A stretch of DNA of 64,000 bases. It comes from Hydrogenoanaerobacterium saccharovorans (lineage in GTDB: Bacteria > Bacillota > Clostridia > Oscillospirales > Ruminococcaceae). Position numbers and translations under genes: made by a program. Location: assembly GCF_003814745.1 (NCBI RefSeq), contig NZ_RKRD01000001.1, forward strand, positions 2,046,001 through 2,110,000, written 5' to 3'. Positions 35,093-42,654 of the stretch are shown piece after piece (position 1 is the first letter of the stretch; every line of letters starts with the position of its first letter). The notes beneath the pieces are model-generated. The model was not told the origin of the DNA, did no database searches, and saw only the letters and a program-made list of their open reading frames with translations.

Positions 35093-36139
35093 ATGAAAGC
35101 AGCAGTTTTATACGGCAATGAGGATATCCGATACGATGAATACCCTACCCCCGAGGTGAAACCGGGCACCGTAAAAGTAAAAGTACGTGCAACCGGAATT
35201 TGCGGCAGCGATGTACCGCGTGTGTTACATAACGGTGCCCACTTCTACCCCGTTGTACTGGGGCACGAATTTTCTGGCGATGTGGTGGAAATAGGCGAAG
35301 GGGTTACCAACGTGAAGGTGGGCGATACGGTGTCGGGTGCACCGCTTGTGCCCTGCCTAAAGTGCAGCGACTGCCAAAACGGCAACTATTCGCTGTGCAA
35401 GCACTACAGTTTTATTGGTTCACGCGAGCAGGGCAGCTTTGCAGAGTATGTGGTAATGCCTGCCATCAACGCGGTAAAGTACGATGCATCCATCCCTTAC
35501 GAACAGGCTGCCATGTTTGAGCCCTCTACCGTAGCATTGCACGGGGTAATGTGCAACGATTACCAGGGCGGTGAGTACGTCGCAGTATTAGGGGGCGGAA
35601 CCATCGGCATTTTTACTATGCAATGGGCTAAAATCTTCGGCTCTAAAAAGATTGTTGTATTCGATATTGATGAAGGACGGCTGGCTTTGGCAAAACGTTT
35701 GGGCGCAGATGCAGTCATCAACACCACCAAAGAAAATTACCTGCACGAAGCGATGGAGATTACCGAAGGCAAGGGTTACGGCTATGTATTTGAGGCGGCA
35801 GGCAACACCGCAACCATGCACATGGCATTTGAAGTAGCCGCTAATAAGGCACATGTCTGCTTTATTGGTACACCGCATGTGGATATGACCTTTACCCCCA
35901 AACAATGGGAAAACATGAACCGCAAAGAGTTTAAGCTTACCGGTTCGTGGATGAGCTACAGTGCACCGTTCCCTGGCAGAGAATGGGAGCTCACCGCGCA
36001 CTATTTTGCCACTGGGCAGCTGAAGTTCGACCCTGAATTTATCTTTAGAAAATTCCCGATGGCAAAAGTTGACGAAGCGTTTGCATTGTATAAAAACCCA
36101 TCGCAAGTGCATGGTAAAATTTTGCTGATAAACGAATAG
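35093..36139 (+). CDS. Zinc-dependent polyol (phosphate) dehydrogenase, GatD-like
   Basis: A 348-residue medium-chain dehydrogenase. GICGSDVPRVLHNGAH and LGHEFSG are almost the same as in E. coli galactitol-1-phosphate 5-dehydrogenase, and GSWMSYSAPFPGREWE near residue 285 is the GatD-type C-terminal block. The structural zinc Cys cluster is PCLKCSDCQNGNYSLC, and AVLGGGTIGIF is the NAD motif. It should oxidise a polyol or polyol phosphate to a ketose (phosphate). Eleven bases separate it from the kinase, as expected in an operon. Confidence 0.88.
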   Translation: MKAAVLYGNEDIRYDEYPTPEVKPGTVKVKVRATGICGSDVPRVLHNGAHFYPVVLGHEFSGDVVEIGEGVTNVKVGDTVSGAPLVPCLKCSDCQNGNYSLCKHYSFIGSREQGSFAEYVVMPAINAVKYDASIPYEQAAMFEPSTVALHGVMCNDYQGGEYVAVLGGGTIGIFTMQWAKIFGSKKIVVFDIDEGRLALAKRLGADAVINTTKENYLHEAMEITEGKGYGYVFEAAGNTATMHMAFEVAANKAHVCFIGTPHVDMTFTPKQWENMNRKEFKLTGSWMSYSAPFPGREWELTAHYFATGQLKFDPEFIFRKFPMAKVDEAFALYKNPSQVHGKILLINE

Positions 36140-36150
36140 GCGGTGGCAGA

Positions 36151-37086
36151 ATGATTACAACCGTTACTTTAAATACCGCGATTGATAAACTATACATAGT
36201 CCATAGCCTATTGCCATATGAAGTTATGCGCGTAAACGAGGTAAACAATACAGCAGGCGGGAAAGGGCTGAATGTATCGCGTGTGGCGGCTTTAGCAGGC
36301 GAACAGGTGATTGCTACGGGTTTTACAGGTGGTTATAACGGGCAGCTTTTCGAGTCGCTCATCACACAGCCAAACATTACAACCTCTTTTACCAAAATTC
36401 AAGGCGAAACTCGCTGCTGCATTAATATACGAGACACCGCAACAAATCACAGCACCGAATTTTTAGAGCCGGGCTGTTCTGTTAGTGAGTCAGAACTAGA
36501 GCAATTTACAAAAGATTATATAAAAGCCATTGAAAATGCGGATGTGGTTACCATTTCAGGCAGTAAGCCTAAAGGCGTACCAACCGATTTTTATAAAAGG
36601 CTGATTGCCCTTGCAAAAGACAATGGCAAACACGTAATCCTCGATACCAGCGGGCAGACACTGAAAGAAGCAATAAAAGCAAAACCTACCATGATTAAAC
36701 CAAACACCGATGAAATCCGCCAACTGCTAGATGTAGATATTCACTCACGTGAGGAGCTTATAGACGCAGCACAACGCCTGCACAACAGCGGAATTGCCAT
36801 TGTTGTGGTTTCGCTTGGCAAAGACGGCGCGCTGATTGTTTGCAAAGAGGGAGTTTATCAGGGAATTACTCCCGATATCCCCGTAGTAAATACCGTTGGA
36901 TGCGGTGACAGCATGGTAGCGGGTTTTGCAGTGGGGTTATCGCGCAAATACACGATGGAAGAAACCATTCGGTTTGCCATGGCAGTATCTACTGCAAATG
37001 CACTCACCATGGAGACTGGCAGTTTTCGTCAGGAAGATTTGGATTGGCTGCTTACTCAGGTCGAAGTAAAAAAATATAATAAATGA
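36151..37086 (+). CDS. PfkB-family kinase (1-phosphofructokinase / tagatose-6-P kinase-like)
   Basis: A 311-residue ribokinase-fold enzyme of the LacC/FruK group. TVTLNTAIDKLYIV at the start, NNTAGGKGLNVSRV (substrate-phosphate binding) and NTVGCGDSMVAGFAVGL with the catalytic Asp of GCGDS are present. It phosphorylates a ketohexose phosphate to the 1,6-bisphosphate that the GatY-like aldolase would cleave. Whether the substrate is fructose 1-P or tagatose 6-P cannot be told by motif. GGCGGTGG precedes the ATG. Confidence 0.9.
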   Translation: MITTVTLNTAIDKLYIVHSLLPYEVMRVNEVNNTAGGKGLNVSRVAALAGEQVIATGFTGGYNGQLFESLITQPNITTSFTKIQGETRCCINIRDTATNHSTEFLEPGCSVSESELEQFTKDYIKAIENADVVTISGSKPKGVPTDFYKRLIALAKDNGKHVILDTSGQTLKEAIKAKPTMIKPNTDEIRQLLDVDIHSREELIDAAQRLHNSGIAIVVVSLGKDGALIVCKEGVYQGITPDIPVVNTVGCGDSMVAGFAVGLSRKYTMEETIRFAMAVSTANALTMETGSFRQEDLDWLLTQVEVKKYNK

Positions 37087-37104
37087 TAGAAAGAAGGCAA
37101 TTCG

Positions 37105-38118
37105 ATGACAAATTTCGTAGATCCAAAAAAAGTCCCCCAAAAAGCACTTTATAACGGTACGCAAATTCCTTGCATTGGCATGGGTACTTTTGGTTCCGAC
37201 CGCTTTACTCCGGACCAGGTATCGCAAGCGGTGGCAGGCGCCATCAAAGTGGGGTATCGTCTGTTTGACTGTGCCTCTGTTTACGGCAACGAAGATTTAA
37301 TTGGCAAGGTGTTCGCACAAGCCTTTGCCGAAGGTACAGTAAAACGCGAGGAGCTGTTTATAACCTCAAAAGTTTGGAACGACATGCATGGCAAAGGCGA
37401 TGTTCTTCTTTCATGCGCAAAAACGCTCAAAGATTTGCAACTGGATTATATTGATGCTTATTTTGTTCACTGGCCGTTCCCTAACTACCATGCACCAGGC
37501 TGTGACGGCGATGCAAGGAACCCTGACTCAAAGCCTTTCTCGGTTGACCGGTTTATGGCAACCTGGCGGCAGATGGAAAAATTGGTTGATATGGGGCTTG
37601 CAAAAACCATAGGTATGTCGAGCATGACAATCCCTAAGTTAGAAGCTGTATTGCCCCTTTGCCGCATCAAACCCGCCCTTATCGAAATGGAACTTCACCC
37701 CTGCTTCCAGCAGCCCGAGCTGTACGATTACTGTGTTGCTCGCGGAATTCAGCCCATTGGGTTCTGCCCCATCGGCTCCCCCACCCGCCCCGACCGTGAT
37801 AAAACCGAAACAGACGTTGCAGATATTGAAGTGCCTGAGGTTGTGGAAATTGCAAAAGCACACAACGTTCATCCCGCCGTTATTTGCCTAAAGTGGGCTG
37901 TACAGCGCGGGCAAATTCCCATTCCGTTCTCTATCCATGAAAAGGAATATGTCAGCAATTTGCGCTGCACCATAGAAGACCCATTAACTGATAAAGAAAT
38001 GGAAATCCTGAAAACGGTAGATAAAAACTGCCGCCTCATAAAAGGCCAGGTTTTCTTGTGGGAAGGCGCAAAAGGTTGGGAAGATTTATGGGATTTGGAC
38101 GGCGTGATTACAAAATAG
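37105..38118 (+). CDS. Aldo/keto reductase
   Basis: A 337-residue (beta/alpha)8 NAD(P)H-dependent reductase. The catalytic tetrad is visible: Asp and Tyr in FDCASVYGNE, Lys in FITSKVW and His in YFVHWP. The C-terminal cofactor block is IPIPFSIHEKEYVSN. It could interconvert an aldose and its alditol, which fits a polyol pathway, but AKR substrate cannot be predicted by sequence. It lies in the middle of the catabolic operon. Confidence 0.88.
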   Translation: MTNFVDPKKVPQKALYNGTQIPCIGMGTFGSDRFTPDQVSQAVAGAIKVGYRLFDCASVYGNEDLIGKVFAQAFAEGTVKREELFITSKVWNDMHGKGDVLLSCAKTLKDLQLDYIDAYFVHWPFPNYHAPGCDGDARNPDSKPFSVDRFMATWRQMEKLVDMGLAKTIGMSSMTIPKLEAVLPLCRIKPALIEMELHPCFQQPELYDYCVARGIQPIGFCPIGSPTRPDRDKTETDVADIEVPEVVEIAKAHNVHPAVICLKWAVQRGQIPIPFSIHEKEYVSNLRCTIEDPLTDKEMEILKTVDKNCRLIKGQVFLWEGAKGWEDLWDLDGVITK

Positions 38119-38130
38119 GAGGCTTGCTGT

Positions 38131-38562
38131 ATGTTAAAAGGAATACCGAGTATTCTCACCCCAGAATTGCTGAAAATACTGATGGAAATGGGGCACGGCG
38201 ATGAACTGGTAATTGCAGACGGCAACTTCCCCCGTTTTGCGCATCCCGAACGGGTAGTCCGCTTGGATGGTCATGACATACCGGAAATACTGGATGCTGT
38301 GCTGAAATTTATGCCGCTAGACCCTTACGTCGACCACCCCACAGTTTTTATGGCGGTATTGCCCGATGACCCTTACGTTCCCGAAATTTGGCCTGTATAT
38401 CAAGAAATCGGTAATAAATACGAAAAAAAGGGCTTGCGCGACATAACCATCAATAAGTTTGATTTTTACGACCGAGCAAAAAAAGCATATGCAGTGGTCA
38501 CTACCAGTGAAACGGCGTTGTATGCCAATATTATTTTGAAAAAAGGTGTAATCACCGAATAA
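38131..38562 (+). CDS. RbsD/FucU family sugar mutarotase
   Basis: A 143-residue protein with MGHGDELVIADGNFP, the conserved His-Asp block of RbsD/FucU. The family interconverts anomers or pyranose/furanose forms of free sugars such as ribose and fucose. Its presence suggests that a free aldose or ketose, not only a polyol, enters the pathway. Last gene of the operon; a strong terminator follows. GGAGG lies upstream of the start. Confidence 0.9.
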   Translation: MLKGIPSILTPELLKILMEMGHGDELVIADGNFPRFAHPERVVRLDGHDIPEILDAVLKFMPLDPYVDHPTVFMAVLPDDPYVPEIWPVYQEIGNKYEKKGLRDITINKFDFYDRAKKAYAVVTTSETALYANIILKKGVITE

Positions 38563-38592
38563 ACTTTTTATACAGTAAAATAAGTTAACGTT

Positions 38593-38646
38593 AAAACAAG
38601 TAAGTAGCTGCACATAAAAATTGCAACTGCTTACTTGTTTTTTGTT
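38593..38646 (+). terminator. Terminator of the catabolic operon
   Basis: AAAACAAGTAAGTAGCTGC pairs with GCAACTGCTTACTTGTTTT (two wobble pairs), followed by T residues. Confidence 0.85.
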
Positions 38647-38693
38647 ACAATAGTAGAATCCTTTTAAAAAATAAATATATTCTGTGTTATCTC

Positions 38694-38721
38694 TAAATAT
38701 TTTGTCGATTAATGTCGATAT
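38694..38721 (+). promoter_or_regulatory. Sigma-D (FliA)-type promoter of the chemoreceptor
   Basis: TAAA, 16-bp spacer, GTCGATAT, close to the Bacillus sigma-D consensus TAAA-N15-GCCGATAT (11 of 12 specified bases). It leaves a leader of about 105 nt. Confidence 0.65.
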
Positions 38722-38834
38722 AATGGTAAATTGTTAGATAAGCAACTCTGCTCACTGGCAAGTACAATCCCCTTGATGGTATCTAGCTCTACTATTGCGG
38801 CTTCACAAGAAAAAATTTATGGAGGAGAAACGAA

Positions 38835-40595
38835 ATGAAAAAAGCAATTAAGCAATCTACGCTGGTCTTTCTTTTAAACACAGTCTCGATTATATTGGTT
38901 ATCGGCGTGATGACAACATTTTTTATAAATGTTAGATTTAATCAGCAAATTGATAAAGCCAACACAGATCGTTATGATTTGGCTTTCAACGCAAACCGAT
39001 TTTTAAGTGCATCAGACTATTTAACATCTGAAGTCCGTGCATATGCAGCTACAGGAGATAACGTTCATTACGACAACTACTGGAACGAAGTAAACAACCT
39101 TAAAAATCGTGATATCGGTGTTGAAAATATGAAAAGCATCGGTATTACACAAGAAGAGCAGGCGATGATTGATGAGATGGCTACCATCTCCAACAATCTT
39201 GTAACGCTCGAAGACCAAGCGATGAAAGATGTGAAAGCAGGAAAAAAAGCAGATGCAATTCAATCTGTTTTTGGTAAGGATTATGAAAGCGGTAATGTAA
39301 AAATTTCTGAGTTGAAAACAAATTTTATCAGCATGCTTGATAAAAGATCTAAGGATAAAATTGATAACCTTGTTGTAACAAATAATATATTGGAATTATT
39401 ATCTATCGTATTTATCGTTTTTGTTGTACTAATTCAAATTCTATCATTTGTAGTCATTCGTAAAAAAGTAATAAAGCCCATTATTGCGGTACAGAGTGAA
39501 ATGATGGAAATAGCCAACGGGAACCTCTCATCTTATTTTGCTTTAGAGCCGGATACTTCTGAAATTGGAATGCTGGTGGCTTCTATTATCTCCACCAAAG
39601 ATGAAATCAAAAAGTACATCAGTGATATTTCTGAAAAGCTCAAATTATTGGCACATGGCGATATAACAGCGGAAGTTGACATGGACTACATTGGTGATTT
39701 TAAACCTATCAGAGAGTCAATGGTTGAAATTATTGAATCTTTAAACGAGACCCTTTTCCAAATAAGCCAATCTGCCGATCAAGTAGCAGGAGGTTCTGAG
39801 CAAGTATCCGGCGGTGCACAGGCACTAAGCCAAGGTGCAACCGAACAGGCTAGCTCGGTACAAGAACTGTCTGCTACTATTACTGAAATCTCTCAACAAG
39901 TAAAAATGAATGCACAAAACACAAATCAGGCAAATACTATAACTACACAAGCGGCTGCACAACTGATGGATAGCAATGAGAAAATGAAGCAAATGATTGT
40001 CGCTATGGAGCAAATCAGCAATTCATCAAAAGAAATCGGAAAAATAATTAAGGTAATCGACGATATTGCATTTCAAACGAATATTTTGGCTCTAAACGCA
40101 GCAGTAGAAGCAGCAAGAGCAGGTGCTGCCGGAAAAGGCTTTGCAGTAGTTGCCGATGAAGTCAGAAATCTTGCAAGTAAATCTGCAGATGCGGCAAAAA
40201 ACACCACAAACCTAATTGAAAATGCAATACTGTCCATTAAAAACGGCACGACCATTGCTCAAAATACTGCCAATACTTTGTCGGAAGTAATGCTAAGCTC
40301 CAAGCAGTCCACCGAATTGATGGAAAGCATTGCACGCGCAACAGACCAACAGGCAAGCTCCATTACACAAGTAACGCAGGGTGTTGAGCAAATATCCGCT
40401 GTAGTTCAGATGAATTCTGCAACCGCAGAAGAAAGTGCCGCATCGTCAGAGGAGTTGTCTTCTCAGGCGCAGATGCTTAAAGAATTGGTGAGCAACTTTA
40501 AACTCAAAAAGGATGCTAAAATATTTCATTCTTTAGCCTCTGATGAGTATAAGGAGCAAAAAGTTGCCAATGAATATGATACAGCAAAATACTAA
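38835..40595 (+). CDS. Methyl-accepting chemotaxis protein
   Basis: A 586-residue chemoreceptor. TM1 lies near residues 10-30 and a helical sensing region of about 150 residues follows (FNANRFLSASDYLTSEVRAY). TM2 is near 185-210, then come HAMP and a long cytoplasmic signalling coiled coil. The hairpin tip that contacts CheA/CheW is IDDIAFQTNILALNAAVEAA, followed by ARAGAAGKGFAVVADEVRNL. No CheR-binding pentapeptide is seen at the C-terminus. The ligand is unknown. GGAGGAG precedes the ATG, and a sigma-D-like promoter lies upstream. Direct neighbours are not chemotaxis genes. Confidence 0.95.
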   Translation: MKKAIKQSTLVFLLNTVSIILVIGVMTTFFINVRFNQQIDKANTDRYDLAFNANRFLSASDYLTSEVRAYAATGDNVHYDNYWNEVNNLKNRDIGVENMKSIGITQEEQAMIDEMATISNNLVTLEDQAMKDVKAGKKADAIQSVFGKDYESGNVKISELKTNFISMLDKRSKDKIDNLVVTNNILELLSIVFIVFVVLIQILSFVVIRKKVIKPIIAVQSEMMEIANGNLSSYFALEPDTSEIGMLVASIISTKDEIKKYISDISEKLKLLAHGDITAEVDMDYIGDFKPIRESMVEIIESLNETLFQISQSADQVAGGSEQVSGGAQALSQGATEQASSVQELSATITEISQQVKMNAQNTNQANTITTQAAAQLMDSNEKMKQMIVAMEQISNSSKEIGKIIKVIDDIAFQTNILALNAAVEAARAGAAGKGFAVVADEVRNLASKSADAAKNTTNLIENAILSIKNGTTIAQNTANTLSEVMLSSKQSTELMESIARATDQQASSITQVTQGVEQISAVVQMNSATAEESAASSEELSSQAQMLKELVSNFKLKKDAKIFHSLASDEYKEQKVANEYDTAKY

Positions 40596-40658
40596 GGTAT
40601 GCTGAATTTGCGCTAATGGCTTAGAAATAGCAATTATAAAACTAAAAAAATGCAGGAG

Positions 40659-40705
40659 AAAAGGCTATGGTACCTTAAGGGGGTGGTACCATAGCCTTTT
40701 TGGGG
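40659..40705 (+). terminator. Terminator of the chemoreceptor gene
   Basis: Stem AAAAGGCTATGGTACC/GGTACCATAGCCTTTT with a short loop and further T residues. It contains GGTACC, but no T-box anatomy surrounds it. Confidence 0.85.
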
Positions 40706-40724
40706 ATTTATAAAAAGGGGGGGA

Positions 40725-41114
40725 TTATGCCCTTTCTATCGTAGTGTCTTCGGTTATACTTTCAAGGACATTGTAAGAACTGTCATACGCATAAAACGTA
40801 AAGGTAGCCTTGTAGAAATAACCTGGTTTAGCAGTATATGTACGACTAATACCTGTTGAATAATCATGTTCTTTTATTTCAAATGTTTTAACCGATTTCC
40901 AGGATTTTGTCATATCTGCTCTTTCTTTGAGGACTACTTTGATGCCGCAGGAATTCGTGTTGTTGACAAAAAGACTTCCCTCAACCTTTGCTTCACCGTC
41001 TTCAATAATTAACCCGTATGACCCAATATCAAGATAAGACAAACGTGCCCAAGCGGTTGTAGCCATCCCTAAAGAGAGAACGACTGCGAGAACGATGCAA
41101 AGAAACTTTTTCAT
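40725..41114 (-). CDS. Secreted hypothetical protein (129 residues)
   Basis: Not recognised with certainty; small secreted proteins of this build in Clostridia are sometimes grouped as DUF6147. The N-terminal signal peptide MKKFLCIVLAVVLSLGMATT ends in an AxA site (TAWA). The mature part of about 105 residues is beta-rich (LIIEDGEAKVEGSLFVNN, RTYTAKPGYFYKATFTFY). AGGAGG precedes the ATG. It lies downstream of the sigma/anti-sigma pair on the same strand, so it may be a target of that sigma factor (inference). Confidence 0.7.
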   Translation of the reverse strand: MKKFLCIVLAVVLSLGMATTAWARLSYLDIGSYGLIIEDGEAKVEGSLFVNNTNSCGIKVVLKERADMTKSWKSVKTFEIKEHDYSTGISRTYTAKPGYFYKATFTFYAYDSSYNVLESITEDTTIERA

Positions 41115-41186
41115 TTTACTTCCTCCTTAAAATTATGTGTCATATATGGAACTACAAAACACCACAAAATGTTACACTATAAAAAT

Positions 41187-41918
41187 TTATTTATATTTTT
41201 CGATACTTGCTGCAATTTTAATTAAAGCATTGCTTGTAAGAGGGTCGTTTCCTTTTAAAACAAATTTATAACCATCAATTTCAAGTACCAAAGTATGTCT
41301 TCCATCTTTGCTGTTTAAAAATGCAATGTTATCGCCCACAGCTATTTTTTTATAATCTACATTCTCTGTATCAAAAAATGTTTGCTTATTCGTTATTTTC
41401 TCTTCAAGAAAAGATATTCTTTCTCCATCTTTCGTAATATACGAGATTCTTAAAGATCCTTGTTGCCATTTCATTGTAATGTTGGTAAAGCCCTTTGGCA
41501 GACGGGTGGGAACATAAATATAATCCCAATTTTGCGGCATCTCTGAAATGTCGTAGGTTAAATCGGCGTAAGTAACTTTGTCGTTTAAAACCACGCCGTA
41601 ATTATCGCGCAAAGACAATACATAGTTGAAGAACTCTGTACGAATAGCATCAACCGATAAAATCAATGTACTAGAGCCAACAATGATAACCGCAAATATT
41701 GCCGCCACTGTTCTCAAAGGTTTGGGTAACCTGCGCTTTTTCTTTTCATGTTTTTTTATAAGCTTACGCATTTTTCTTTCAAACTCGGCTGACGGCTCAA
41801 ATTCATCAACAGTATCGTATTCCTGCTTGATTTTTTCTCCTTCCTGCTCAATATAGTCTTCGGCTGCCCGTTTTAGCATTAAGTCAAACAGTTCTACATT
41901 AATATTCTGTTTACTCAT
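41187..41918 (-). CDS. DUF4367-type probable anti-sigma factor
   Basis: A 243-residue protein. The N-terminal cytoplasmic part (1-80) is highly charged and includes FERKMRKLIKKHEKKKRRLP. One transmembrane helix follows (TVAAIFAVIIVGSSTLILSV), then an extracellular domain with YVPTRLPKGFTNITMKWQQG and DGYKFVLKGNDPLTSNALIK, typical of DUF4367. Its start overlaps the sigma-factor stop by 8 bases, the usual arrangement for a membrane anti-sigma factor that holds its cognate sigma. The signal released or sensed outside is unknown. Confidence 0.8.
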   Translation of the reverse strand: MSKQNINVELFDLMLKRAAEDYIEQEGEKIKQEYDTVDEFEPSAEFERKMRKLIKKHEKKKRRLPKPLRTVAAIFAVIIVGSSTLILSVDAIRTEFFNYVLSLRDNYGVVLNDKVTYADLTYDISEMPQNWDYIYVPTRLPKGFTNITMKWQQGSLRISYITKDGERISFLEEKITNKQTFFDTENVDYKKIAVGDNIAFLNSKDGRHTLVLEIDGYKFVLKGNDPLTSNALIKIAASIEKYK

Positions 41919-42468
41919 TCACCTTCACCCTCTTACATTCTAGCAGCTTTACAATTTTTTTCTTTGCCCTGTAAATTCTTACTGCTACATTATTGTCGGA
42001 TATATTTAACATCTCGGCAATTTCTTTGTTTGAATATCCCTGTCCCATTTTGAGCAAAAATGGTGTTTTCAGTTCGTCTTTCAATTCATCAATTATTTCC
42101 ATGATAAGGTTGTATTTCTCCGAACTGACTATGTCGTCTTGGATATCTATTTTGTCGTCGATAATTTCATATTCCAAACTGTCAAAATCCATTGTTTTGT
42201 TTTTATTTTGTTTTTTTAAAATGGTAAGGGATGTGTTCTTCACAATAGTAACCAAATAGTTGAGTGTTTTATTACACTCTAAATTGTGAACTTTTTGTAA
42301 ATTGTTTCCCAGCTTAATAAAAGCCTCATGCACTGCGTCTTCTGCCAAGCTCCTATCTTTTAATATTGAATAAGCATAATTGAGCATAATTCTTTTATAG
42401 CGGTTGTAAAGCTTCTCGTAAGTGGATTTCTCATCGTCAGTGAACAATTCCGAAGTCAATTGCAGCAT
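41911..42468 (-). CDS. RNA polymerase sigma factor, ECF/sigma-70 family
   Basis: A 185-residue sigma factor. Region 2 has YKRIMLNYAYSILKDRSLAE and DAVHEAFIKL; the linker is acidic; region 4 has LLKMGQGYSNKEIAEMLNIS and VAVRIYRAKKKIVKLL, a helix-turn-helix for -35 recognition. It is co-transcribed with a DUF4367 anti-sigma factor. Its own promoter looks like sigma-A (42515-42543), so autoregulation is not evident. GGGGGATC precedes the ATG. Confidence 0.9.
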   Translation of the reverse strand: MLQLTSELFTDDEKSTYEKLYNRYKRIMLNYAYSILKDRSLAEDAVHEAFIKLGNNLQKVHNLECNKTLNYLVTIVKNTSLTILKKQNKNKTMDFDSLEYEIIDDKIDIQDDIVSSEKYNLIMEIIDELKDELKTPFLLKMGQGYSNKEIAEMLNISDNNVAVRIYRAKKKIVKLLECKRVKVNE

Positions 42469-42514
42469 ATTTGATCCCCCGAATGCAATTTTTTCAGTGG
42501 AAAATTATGTATCT

Positions 42515-42543
42515 AATATACCTTAAATTTCATATTTCGTCAA
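42515..42543 (-). promoter_or_regulatory. Sigma-A promoter of the sigma/anti-sigma operon
   Basis: On the minus strand TTGACG, 17-bp spacer, TATATT. Confidence 0.7.
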
Positions 42544-42612
42544 ATAAACACAAATTTAAACTTTAGCTTTCTATCCTTAATTTAACAATAAAAATTGATG
42601 CAAAATATCACA

Positions 42613-42644
42613 AAAAGAGCCGCTCAAAAATGAGCAGCTCTTTT
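42613..42644 (-). terminator. Terminator of the repeat-protein gene
   Basis: AAAAGAGCCGCTCA pairs with TGAGCAGCTCTTTT (one mismatch), AAAA loop, T residues on the minus strand. Confidence 0.85.
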
Positions 42645-42654
42645 ATTCATTGCA

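Noticed and set aside
40659..40705. T-box or specific regulator site because of GGTACC inside the hairpin
   Set aside because: It lies after the chemoreceptor stop codon, has no specifier or anti-terminator anatomy and is explained as a terminator.
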